Source of the DNA: JALOLV01 sp046295175
GTDB lineage: Bacteria; Bacteroidota; Bacteroidia; Cytophagales; Spirosomataceae
Assembly: GCA_046295175.1 (NCBI GenBank)
Contig: JBKBNY010000005.1
Span: 1-64,000, forward strand
DNA length: 64,000 nt
Reading direction: 5' to 3'
Shown here: positions 45,401 to 51,871 of the stretch, one piece after another
How positions within the stretch are numbered: position 1 is the stretch's first letter
How the letters are laid out: every line of letters begins with the position of its first letter
Made by a program: the position numbers and the translations under genes
The notes under the pieces: generated by a model
Database searches by the model: none
Seen by the model: only the letters and a program-made list of their open reading frames with translations
Told to the model about the DNA's origin: nothing

Positions 45401-45562
45401 CCTATTACTCTCAAAGTCGAACCGCGAGTAATGACCGGATTAAGCCTAAGAGTAAATGTAATGGGATATTTCGTACTTGAACCTTACGTAGCGATTCCGT
45501 ATTATTCGGGCAAATTCCAATCGGCTGTAACTGGGATGAATTTTATGATTCCGGGATGGTAA
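42401..45562 (+). CDS. Giant outer-membrane protein: metallopeptidase, PD40 propeller and barrel domains
   Basis: 1053 aa. A signal peptide (to about residue 22) is followed by a zinc-metallopeptidase-like domain with HVLGHELVHAF (His136, Glu137, His140) and a downstream Glu pair in MVEGLAEYM (167, 171). Residues ~280-600 form a six- or seven-bladed propeller with PD40/TolB-like repeats (SPDGNYLAYIS, SPNGDEIVVSG, SPDGRWIYFVS). From about 630 the sequence is barrel-like with a C-terminal Omp85/BamA-like region (LVDVRKYHYM..., ending MIPGW). Probably an outer-membrane protein that exposes a peptidase-propeller part. Substrate unknown. Confidence 0.8.
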   Translation: MTSRIILLINFLIISYLGFSQAQYFGQNKPRYKTFGFKVLQSPHYELYHYFDNKETPNKLLINSEHWYKIHQDVFKLSFIKPNPLIIYKNHPDFQETTAIGGQIGEGTGGVTEGFKNRVVMPMMYSQRQTDHVLGHELVHAFQYQLMQVGDSSSLANIQNLPLFMVEGLAEYMSLGRQDSHTAMWMRDAVLSNDIPTVRDLITKQYKYFPYRWGQAFWSFVAATYGDDIIRPLFKETALYGVEVAFARNLKMDTERFSAKWKKALIDAYSPLRQGTTTQAVGKELASAKTMGEMNISPALSPDGNYLAYISSKNIISIDIFIADANTGKIVNKIASEAFGGHVDSYSFLETAGTWSPDSRKFAVVVQVKGKNKLVVLDLARDSKRTYELKGVDSFTNPAWSPNGDEIVVSGLMDGSSDLYLFDLKNEAVKNLTTDDYSDIQPSWSPDGRWIYFVSDRSQLTSRLEKANFSISRLNIETKQLENFSFFAGADNLNPVVSPDGNEIYFLSDRDGFRNLYSYNIESKQLEQLTNYFTGISGITLYSPAITISQRTGQIVYTYFQEGKYSLFSASRIDFKSNLVENKVDKIAGTLAPIEWQSGRNIVNKNLAIQNLVARVPEKSIKSLVYKPKFKLDYLANSGLGVATGRFGTGIGGGITGLFSDMLGNNQLAGTVAMNGQIQDFGGQFFYMNQKRPLQWGLSISRIPFRFQGGYRDSTTNTVSYFKSQFITDSETKNSLGVIPGDSLIQDKYLINRLAINQIGAFAFLPLSSSRRLEGGIDGNWYGFSGEEYADYSGYDPDTRRSYFLIQDRPKRLSKEYLQSQGFNAFNLRQIYLAYVGDNTVFGTVAPLRGYRYRFEAGRYFGTTSYTNILVDVRKYHYMKPFTLAGRVLYNGRLNPTNLNFINQINPLYLGFPWYMHGFFGRAMIKQQSLNLITQEALQGEQLLVGNFEVRLPFTGPKKLALIDFNYAPSDLNFFLDAGMVWSADSKIGQNQEYQTIGRDPITLKVEPRVMTGLSLRVNVMGYFVLEPYVAIPYYSGKFQSAVTGMNFMIPGW

Positions 45563-45582
45563 ATCAAAATAATAATTTAAAG

Positions 45583-45613
45583 TTTGAATTTGTTAGAAAA
45601 AATATCAACTTTG
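45583..45613 (+). promoter_or_regulatory. Promoter of tRNA-Ala
   Basis: TTTG (45583-45586), then 19 nt, then CAACTTTG (45606-45613), a one-base variant of TAnnTTTG at ideal spacing. Predicted start near 45619. Confidence 0.6.
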
Positions 45614-45626
45614 CATCATAAAAAAT

Positions 45627-45700
45627 GGGGATGTAGCTCAGTTGGCTAGAGCACTTGCATGGCATGCAAGGGGTCGTGGGTTCGAGTCCCATCTTCTCCA
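45627..45700 (+). tRNA. tRNA-Ala (anticodon GGC)
   Basis: 74 nt cloverleaf: 7-bp acceptor, D arm GCTC...GAGC, anticodon stem CTTGC/GCAAG with loop ATGGCAT (anticodon GGC at 34-36) and T arm GTGGG/CCCAT with loop TTCGAGT. Discriminator is A; CCA is not encoded. One oddity: acceptor pair 6-67 is U-U because the 3' strand reads CTTCTCC rather than CATCTCC. Confidence 0.95.
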
Positions 45701-45702
45701 CT

Positions 45703-45732
45703 AAATCCTTCCGATTGGAAGGATTTTTTTAT
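45703..45732. terminator. Bidirectional terminator after tRNA-Ala
   Basis: 10-bp perfect stem AAATCCTTCC / GGAAGGATTT with loop GATT and T7 on the plus strand. It separates the tRNA from the convergent glycan gene at 45729. Confidence 0.9.
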
Positions 45733-47945
45733 TTAATCGGCCCGCCAATCACCCCCAGATACCTCCCCAACCAGTAAGGCAAAAGCCAAATATCACCTGC
45801 ACTGTGTTCTGATGTGCCATTACCTTTGGTTCGGTCTAATGTAAACATATTGGCATTGTGTCTTTGAATCGGTCGCTCATCGGGTGGCAGTACTTCTTTA
45901 GTAGTTTGGGTTCTGAAATTGGTTTCGAGTTTTTCGATGTCTTTTCGGTGGCTGTTCTCAATCACCCAATCAATCATATCGAGCGGATGCTCCTGTAAAT
46001 ACCAAACAGCTTCGTTCAAATCGAAATTTGGTGTTTTGGTCAATGCCGTAAAGATGTTCCACAAGCCTTCTTTTTCGGGTCTTTCGGCTTGCCAATGGTC
46101 AATAACGGCTCGCTTGAAATGATTTTTGAGCGTATCATTGAAGGCATAACGGTAGAGTCCCCAATATCCCAAAAAGTACATTTCATCGTCCGAATGATTC
46201 CACGCATCCGATAACTTTTTGCTATGTTCGTCGGCATCTTCGGGTGCGTAGCCAATCTCTTTCATAGGTCGCATCAGATTGACAAAAAATCCATATTTTT
46301 GCATTAATTCGAATGCTTTTTCTTTATAAATCGGCTTTTTTGTGAAGTGATAAGCCGTTTGTAGCATGGCTACAATGTTTGAAGAATTCAGCTTTCTATC
46401 GCCTACATTGGTTGGAAACGAATTGACATACTCAGGATTCCACCTTCCCCAAGTGGTGGGTTTTCCATCATAATCTATAAGATACCAATTATTTTTAACA
46501 ATGTGCGACATCAAAGTATCAATCAACACAATGGCTCGTTTTTTTAGGTTGGGGTCATCAATCAATTCGGCCATTGCTCCATAAGCAAAAATATGCCCGA
46601 TTGCCTCATCGCTGCTGGTGGTGGCTTTCCAATCCCATTCTGGTTCGGGCGAATGCTGCCAGCGTTCGGGGTCGGCCAATTTGTCGATGTAACCTCTTCG
46701 TTCAAAAGACCGTGCAGGGAAACCCGCAACTGGATTTACGGTAAAAAGTCTTTCCATGCCATCGAGCGATTCTCGGCAATTTTCGAGAGCATTTTTATCT
46801 TTCGTAACAGCATATCGAAAAACCTCTGCACCCAAGTACATCGAAGTCCAGAGTCCGTCATTGTCGGCATCAGATAAATAACCACTCGATAAATTCCCTT
46901 TTTCCATTCCGCTCAGAGTAGCATTAAAACCATTGCGAATGTGTCGAGAACGCACTTGTTCTTCAAAAAACATGGCTTTTTCGTGCAAAGTCATGCTTTT
47001 GAAGTGAATTTGAGCCAATCCTGCATCGGTCAAAATCAAAACAGAATTATTAGCTCCTGCCGAAATATGCTTCACAACATTACTCGGAAGCCATCTTTCG
47101 CCGTTGTAATAATCAAATTTACCGTCTTTTCGCAAGGCAAAAGCTCCTTTTGTGCTGCCAAACCAAACCTTTTCGCCAATCGTTTCGATGGCAGTAAGTT
47201 CGGTATGAGGAAGTTTTGTATGTTTTTCGCCAATCTGTTTTTTTGATTTTGAATCGAATTCGATATATCCATCGTTGGTTCCGATGATAATTTTCTGATT
47301 GAAGAAATCAAATGCCGTGAAGTCTTTGCCTGAGAATTGTTTTTGGAATGAATTGGAAGAAGTAGAAAAGCTGTAAAGAGCATCGGTTGAGAGAATCCAG
47401 AATAGATTTTCGGATTTATGAAAACGAATTCTTACGATTTTTCCGCTCGAAATATTTCCATTCCATAACGTTTTTGAATCTTTTATGAATTTCAATACAG
47501 ATTCATCCGCCACCATAAAACCAAAATCTCTGCCACCAGCAAAGTGCTTGGCATCAGGCACTTCGTGATTTAAAAATAATTTCCCTGCCCAAGCATTAGA
47601 GAAAACTGTTTTGTCATCGAGCATTACAAACTGGTTTTCATAAATACTCAGAGCCGCCATTTTTTTGTGAGAAATGGTTCGGTAAGTTTTATCGGCCACC
47701 AGTTCGCCAGGATAAAGAAATTGCCCGTTATGCGGTTGCAAAAGCCCTTCGCTACTAAAAATTTTAATCGCACCATTTCTATCCGAGAAAACACTTTGAA
47801 GTTCATTTTTAGAGTCTTTCCGTAAATAATATTTTAAGCTATAATCTTGAATAAAAGGCTTATCAATGTGAATTGGTTGCTTGTTTTGAGCAAAGACGTC
47901 GAGTGAAAAAAATAGAAATATTAGGATAGAATGAATGGTTTTCAT
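45729..47945 (-). CDS. Exported propeller plus (alpha/alpha)6-barrel protein
   Basis: 738 aa, signal peptide to about residue 19. Residues ~25-310 are beta-propeller-like (repeats with W, G and D in a regular pattern, e.g. IGEKVWFGSTKGAFAL). Residues ~330-738 are helical, with aromatic-rich conserved stretches such as DADNDGLWTSMYLGAEVF, PEWDWKATTSSDEAIGH, YDGKPTTWGRWNPEY and SAGDIWLLPYWLGRYLG, like catalytic (alpha/alpha)6-barrel glycan enzymes. Family not fixed. The gene is 12 nt downstream of the sialidase-like gene and is probably transcribed with it, so both may act on the same polysaccharide or glycoprotein. Confidence 0.72.
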   Translation of the reverse strand: MKTIHSILIFLFFSLDVFAQNKQPIHIDKPFIQDYSLKYYLRKDSKNELQSVFSDRNGAIKIFSSEGLLQPHNGQFLYPGELVADKTYRTISHKKMAALSIYENQFVMLDDKTVFSNAWAGKLFLNHEVPDAKHFAGGRDFGFMVADESVLKFIKDSKTLWNGNISSGKIVRIRFHKSENLFWILSTDALYSFSTSSNSFQKQFSGKDFTAFDFFNQKIIIGTNDGYIEFDSKSKKQIGEKHTKLPHTELTAIETIGEKVWFGSTKGAFALRKDGKFDYYNGERWLPSNVVKHISAGANNSVLILTDAGLAQIHFKSMTLHEKAMFFEEQVRSRHIRNGFNATLSGMEKGNLSSGYLSDADNDGLWTSMYLGAEVFRYAVTKDKNALENCRESLDGMERLFTVNPVAGFPARSFERRGYIDKLADPERWQHSPEPEWDWKATTSSDEAIGHIFAYGAMAELIDDPNLKKRAIVLIDTLMSHIVKNNWYLIDYDGKPTTWGRWNPEYVNSFPTNVGDRKLNSSNIVAMLQTAYHFTKKPIYKEKAFELMQKYGFFVNLMRPMKEIGYAPEDADEHSKKLSDAWNHSDDEMYFLGYWGLYRYAFNDTLKNHFKRAVIDHWQAERPEKEGLWNIFTALTKTPNFDLNEAVWYLQEHPLDMIDWVIENSHRKDIEKLETNFRTQTTKEVLPPDERPIQRHNANMFTLDRTKGNGTSEHSAGDIWLLPYWLGRYLGVIGGPIK

Positions 47946-47957
47946 AGAAGTTTAGGC

Positions 47958-49136
47958 TTATTGCTGAGTAATTTTATTGGGATTCACAACCACGTATTTA
48001 ATTGATTTTTTGTCTTTTTCGAGCTGATACGAATAGCTGATATGTAGCAAGCCATCAGCAGTTTGGATAAGGCACGGATACGAAAAACTACCATTGTTGG
48101 GTTCAACTTTTTCGAGATAGGTTTTCCATTTCCAAGTTTTACCTTCATCATCCGAGAGAAACAACGCCAAACGATAACGTCCATCGGCAATATCATTACC
48201 CACAAAAGCCCATTTTCCGTCTTTCAAAACCAATAATTCTACACTTGCAGTATTCGGAATCTCTGTTTTTACCGAAGCCGACCAACTCTCTCCATTATCT
48301 TTCGATTCGCTTGTGTGAACTCGGCTTGGCTCATCGCCACTATCACGCATGTAGGCAATCAAATTGCCATTTTTCTTACGAACAATCGCAGGCTGAATCG
48401 GTCCACGACCCACAATCGGCAAACTCGGTCGCCAAGTGTTTCCGTTGTCGTCTGAAATAGCCGTGAGCGAAAAATTAAAACCATCGGAATAGAGCGGTAA
48501 AATTATCCGATTTCCTTCTACGAGCGGCTTGATACGTGTCATCCATCCAAAACTTCGCTTTACGGCATCGCCACTTGCCGAAATTATCATTTCATCATAT
48601 TTTGGAGCATAACCAGCCCATCCAGCCGTATTTTCGGGCAATTCTTTAAACTTTTGTGCTACTTCTTTAGCAAAATTATCGTTAGGCTTGAGCAGTATAT
48701 TATCTTGCCAATTCCAAATGGGTGAGCCACTTTTCAGATAATCGGTCGAAGTTCTAAAACGTAGAATTGATTGCTCCCATTTATTGGCTTGTACAGCAAT
48801 CCAGACCAAAAAGAGTTTTTTTTCATTATTCAGAAACAAAACTGGATTACAATCGGGTATATTTGGAGTATCGACCATCAGAAATGGTTCGCTCCAAGTG
48901 GTTTTACCTTTTTCGAGCCTTGCACCCATAATTTTTACATCATCGGCGGTACGTTCGCCGCTTCCTTCAAACCAAACTGCCAGTATATCGCCATTGGGCA
49001 GATTTACGATACTGCTTCCGTGAACGTGCTTTTCTTGAATCGGAAAAATCAACATAGATTGCTCAGTTGGCGTAATCTGAGCATGAGATTGTAGGGTTTG
49101 TATGACTAACAAACAAATGATGGGGAGAATCCGCAT
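47958..49136 (-). CDS. Exported sialidase-like (BNR/Asp-box) protein
   Basis: 392 aa with a signal peptide (to about residue 19, LQSHAQ). At least three Asp-box repeats, SDDNGNTW, SKDNGESW and SDDEGKTW, and an HVHGSSIVNLPNGDILAVWFEG start are typical of the BNR_2 propeller family, which contains sialidases and other exo-glycosidases or glycan lyases. The usual catalytic Arg triad and Tyr/Glu pair cannot be confirmed by eye, so the exact activity is left open. Start at 49136 (ATG). Operon with the 738-aa gene downstream. Confidence 0.83.
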   Translation of the reverse strand: MRILPIICLLVIQTLQSHAQITPTEQSMLIFPIQEKHVHGSSIVNLPNGDILAVWFEGSGERTADDVKIMGARLEKGKTTWSEPFLMVDTPNIPDCNPVLFLNNEKKLFLVWIAVQANKWEQSILRFRTSTDYLKSGSPIWNWQDNILLKPNDNFAKEVAQKFKELPENTAGWAGYAPKYDEMIISASGDAVKRSFGWMTRIKPLVEGNRIILPLYSDGFNFSLTAISDDNGNTWRPSLPIVGRGPIQPAIVRKKNGNLIAYMRDSGDEPSRVHTSESKDNGESWSASVKTEIPNTASVELLVLKDGKWAFVGNDIADGRYRLALFLSDDEGKTWKWKTYLEKVEPNNGSFSYPCLIQTADGLLHISYSYQLEKDKKSIKYVVVNPNKITQQ

Positions 49137-49234
49137 AAAGTATGGTTGAATAGGTGGCTAAAATTATAGATTTTATCGTAAATTGCCACGAATCGACAAC
49201 TATATTATTTTATTCAACCTAAAACGTTATCGCT

Positions 49235-50581
49235 ATGAAATTTAAGATTCAAAAAGTTATTCTTCTGCTTTTAATTTTATCGTTTTCCGACAGTTTCTCC
49301 CAAAAAATCACTCCACAAACAGCATTAAAAAATTACATAAATAATAACGATAATGCCTTCAAATGGGAATTGAAAGATTCTATTTCGCTCGGCAATGTAA
49401 AAGGCTATCATCTTCTACTGACTTCTCAAAAATGGAGACAATATACATGGCGACACCAACTGACAGTTTTTGTTCCGCAAGAGGTAAAATACGACGGAGC
49501 ATTACTTTTTATAACGGGTGGCTCCAATAAAGACGAACAACCCAATTGGAGCAAATCGGATGGACTTTGGCCTTCTTTGGCAGGAGTTTCTGACAAAAAC
49601 AAGGCAGTTGTGGCATTGATTCGTCAAGTACCAAACCAGCCACTTTACGGAGATTTGACCGAAGACGCCTTGATTTCATATACTTTGCACCAATTCAAAC
49701 AGGATAAAGATTACACTTGGCCGTTGTTGTTTCCGATGGTAAAATCGGCAGTAAAAGCAATGGATGCCGTGCAGGAATTCACCAAACAGAAATCGAATAT
49801 TTCGGTCAATAACTTTGTAATTTCGGGTGCCTCGAAACGTGGCTGGACAACCTGGCTTTCTTCGGCTATCGACGACAAACGAGTGAAAGCGATTGCTCCG
49901 ATGGTTATTGATATGCTAAATATGCCCGCAACGCTCGATTATCAGTACAAAACTTACGGAGAATACAGCATTCAGATTGAAGATTACGTAAAATTGGGGA
50001 TTCCGCAAGGAACCGATACACCAGAAGGCAAAGCAATTACCGAAATGATTGACCCTTTTTCGTATCGTAGCAGCATGACCGTACCGAAAATGATTTTTAT
50101 CGGAACAAATGATGAATATTGGACGATAGATGCCATAAAACACTACTATGACCAACTTCAAGGCAAAAATATGATTCATTATGTGCCAAATGTAGGCCAT
50201 AATTTGGGTGGTGGAAAGCAAGCATTTGAAGCATTGAGTGCATTTTTCGGAATCACGATTATGAATAAAGAATATCCGTACGCAACTTGGAATGTAAACA
50301 CAACAAAAGAAAACGTAGAATTAGTTGTGAATCCACCCAATACTGATTTGGTCGAAGCAACGCTCTGGTTTACGACCTCGGCAGACCGTGATTTTAGAAA
50401 TAATCTTTGGTTGAGTAAGAACATCAAACTCAATGCTCTTCTGAATGTAAAAGCAGCGTTGCCGTTTCCGAAAAAAGGGTATCAGGCTTTTTATATTGAT
50501 TTAAAATACAAAGACCCCAACGGCGGTACATTCACCACGAGTACACGTACTTATGTTACCGATACTGAGAAGGTTTTGTGA
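49235..50581 (+). CDS. PhoPQ-activated pathogenicity-related (PqaA-type) alpha/beta hydrolase
   Basis: 448 aa, signal peptide to about residue 22. Nucleophile elbow GASKRGWTTW with Ser200, an acid in FIGTNDEYW and a His in VGHNLGGG complete a plausible Ser-Asp-His triad. The family name comes from Salmonella PqaA; biochemical role is mostly unknown, possibly an esterase. It is divergent from the sialidase-like gene with a 98-nt shared upstream region, which makes a link to the same glycan process possible. Confidence 0.87.
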   Translation: MKFKIQKVILLLLILSFSDSFSQKITPQTALKNYINNNDNAFKWELKDSISLGNVKGYHLLLTSQKWRQYTWRHQLTVFVPQEVKYDGALLFITGGSNKDEQPNWSKSDGLWPSLAGVSDKNKAVVALIRQVPNQPLYGDLTEDALISYTLHQFKQDKDYTWPLLFPMVKSAVKAMDAVQEFTKQKSNISVNNFVISGASKRGWTTWLSSAIDDKRVKAIAPMVIDMLNMPATLDYQYKTYGEYSIQIEDYVKLGIPQGTDTPEGKAITEMIDPFSYRSSMTVPKMIFIGTNDEYWTIDAIKHYYDQLQGKNMIHYVPNVGHNLGGGKQAFEALSAFFGITIMNKEYPYATWNVNTTKENVELVVNPPNTDLVEATLWFTTSADRDFRNNLWLSKNIKLNALLNVKAALPFPKKGYQAFYIDLKYKDPNGGTFTTSTRTYVTDTEKVL

Positions 50582-50941
50582 GTTAAACATAAAACAGGTC
50601 ATTGTAAACTAAGTTAGTTTAGTTTTTTAATTTAGTTATTCTCTCGGGAGCTAAGGGTTATATACAAATATTCATTTAAAAATTTCCTCCCCTAAAATTT
50701 AGGGGAGGTGTTCTGATTCCGACTTTTATCGGAATTAGAACGGAGGGGTAGAGTTGAGGTTGAAGTACTTTTAAAGCTAAATTTTAGCTACTGTGGCTAC
50801 CCCCTCCCATCGAAAAATCAAGAAATTGTTGATTTTTCAAACTACCCCCCCTTGATAATCAATACTTTATCAAATATTCGTCATTCGAAAAACTCGAATA
50901 ATTCTAAACCATTCTAACCAATACTTTTTACACATTCATCA
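50582..50941. repeat. 360-nt gene-free gap with a chain of hairpins
   Basis: In order: CCTCCCCTAAA-A-TTTAGGGGAGG (50686-50708), GTTCTGATTCCGA / TCGGAATTAGAAC (50710-50741), AGCTAAA-T-TTTAGCT (50775-50789), GAAAAATCAA / TTGATTTTTC (50812-50838), with a C-rich stretch (50800, 50845) that can pair with GGAGGGGTAG. The composition recalls the element at 37373-37561. No ORF worth reporting. The downstream gene's promoter must lie in its right end. Confidence 0.65.
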
Positions 50942-51802
50942 ATGAAAAAAATACTTTTAGTTCTTCTGATTTCGTCATCGCTTTATGCCCAAAATGGCAC
51001 AGAGATTTATCTGATGGATTTATCGAATGTTTCGGGCAAAATAACGCTTAAAAATCCAAGAAATATTACCGAAAGAATCGGTTACGACAATCAACCGTTT
51101 TTTCATCCGACCAAGCCGATAATTTATTACAGTTCAATCCGTGATAGACAAAGTGACATCTGGGCCTACGATTACAAAAATGGCGAACACAAGCAGGTTA
51201 CAAATACGATTGATTCTGAATATTCGCCAACGGTTACGCCCGATAAAAAGTATCTTTCGTGCATTGTTCAACGCAAAAGCAATGGCGACCAAGACTTGGT
51301 AAAATACAATCTCGAAAACCCTGCCGATAGTCGAATTTTGTTTGAATCGCAGAAGGTTGGTAAAATCGGGTACCAGGCATGGACAAAAGATGATGAACTT
51401 GTTACGTTTGTTTTGGGCAACCCGCAAACGCTTCATTATCATAACCTTACCACAAAAAAAGACACGATTATTGCTTCAAAAATTGGACGTTCGTTGCATC
51501 AAATTCCGAATAAACGAGCATTCAGCTTTGTGCAAGAAGTTGACAACAAATGGCTGATTAGTGCGTATAGCCCTATGAAAAATACAATTGACGTAATTGC
51601 CGAAAGTAGCCCCGAATCTGAACATTACAACGCATGGACTCACGATGGGTTGCTACTCGAAAGCCGAGGAATGGAACTGCATAGCTACGATACAAAATCT
51701 AAAAAATGGAGAATTGTCGAATTGCCCGTGGGCGTACCCCAAAAGAAAATCAGCCGATTGATGATTAAGAGCAACAAAATCGCCATCGTTTTTGACGAAT
51801 GA
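50942..51802 (+). CDS. Exported TolB-like propeller protein
   Basis: 286 aa with a short signal peptide (MKKILLVLLISSSLYAQ). Propeller-like repeats with 'HPTKPIIYYSSIRDRQSDIWAYD' and 'SPTVTPDKKYLSCIV' resemble the PD40/TolB type; about five blades fit. No catalytic site evident. May be periplasmic and act as a binding module. Stop and next start are 69 nt apart, with a promoter between. Confidence 0.8.
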   Translation: MKKILLVLLISSSLYAQNGTEIYLMDLSNVSGKITLKNPRNITERIGYDNQPFFHPTKPIIYYSSIRDRQSDIWAYDYKNGEHKQVTNTIDSEYSPTVTPDKKYLSCIVQRKSNGDQDLVKYNLENPADSRILFESQKVGKIGYQAWTKDDELVTFVLGNPQTLHYHNLTTKKDTIIASKIGRSLHQIPNKRAFSFVQEVDNKWLISAYSPMKNTIDVIAESSPESEHYNAWTHDGLLLESRGMELHSYDTKSKKWRIVELPVGVPQKKISRLMIKSNKIAIVFDE

Positions 51803-51810
51803 CCATTTTT

Positions 51811-51842
51811 TTTGGCTTTTTGCCGAAATATCTACATTTTTG
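51811..51842 (+). promoter_or_regulatory. Promoter for the 905-aa gene
   Basis: TTTG (51811-51814), 20 nt, then CATTTTTG (51835-51842), one base from TAnnTTTG. The -7 box overlaps a small hairpin CTACATTTTTGTAG. Predicted start 20-25 nt before the ATG. Confidence 0.5.
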
Positions 51843-51871
51843 TAGGTAAATGATTGCTGAAAATTTATTAG

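Noticed and set aside
45729..50581. Polysaccharide utilisation locus (PUL)
   Set aside because: No SusC/SusD pair and no other PUL regulator such as an HTCS or anti-sigma pair in the cluster; described only as a glycan-active group.
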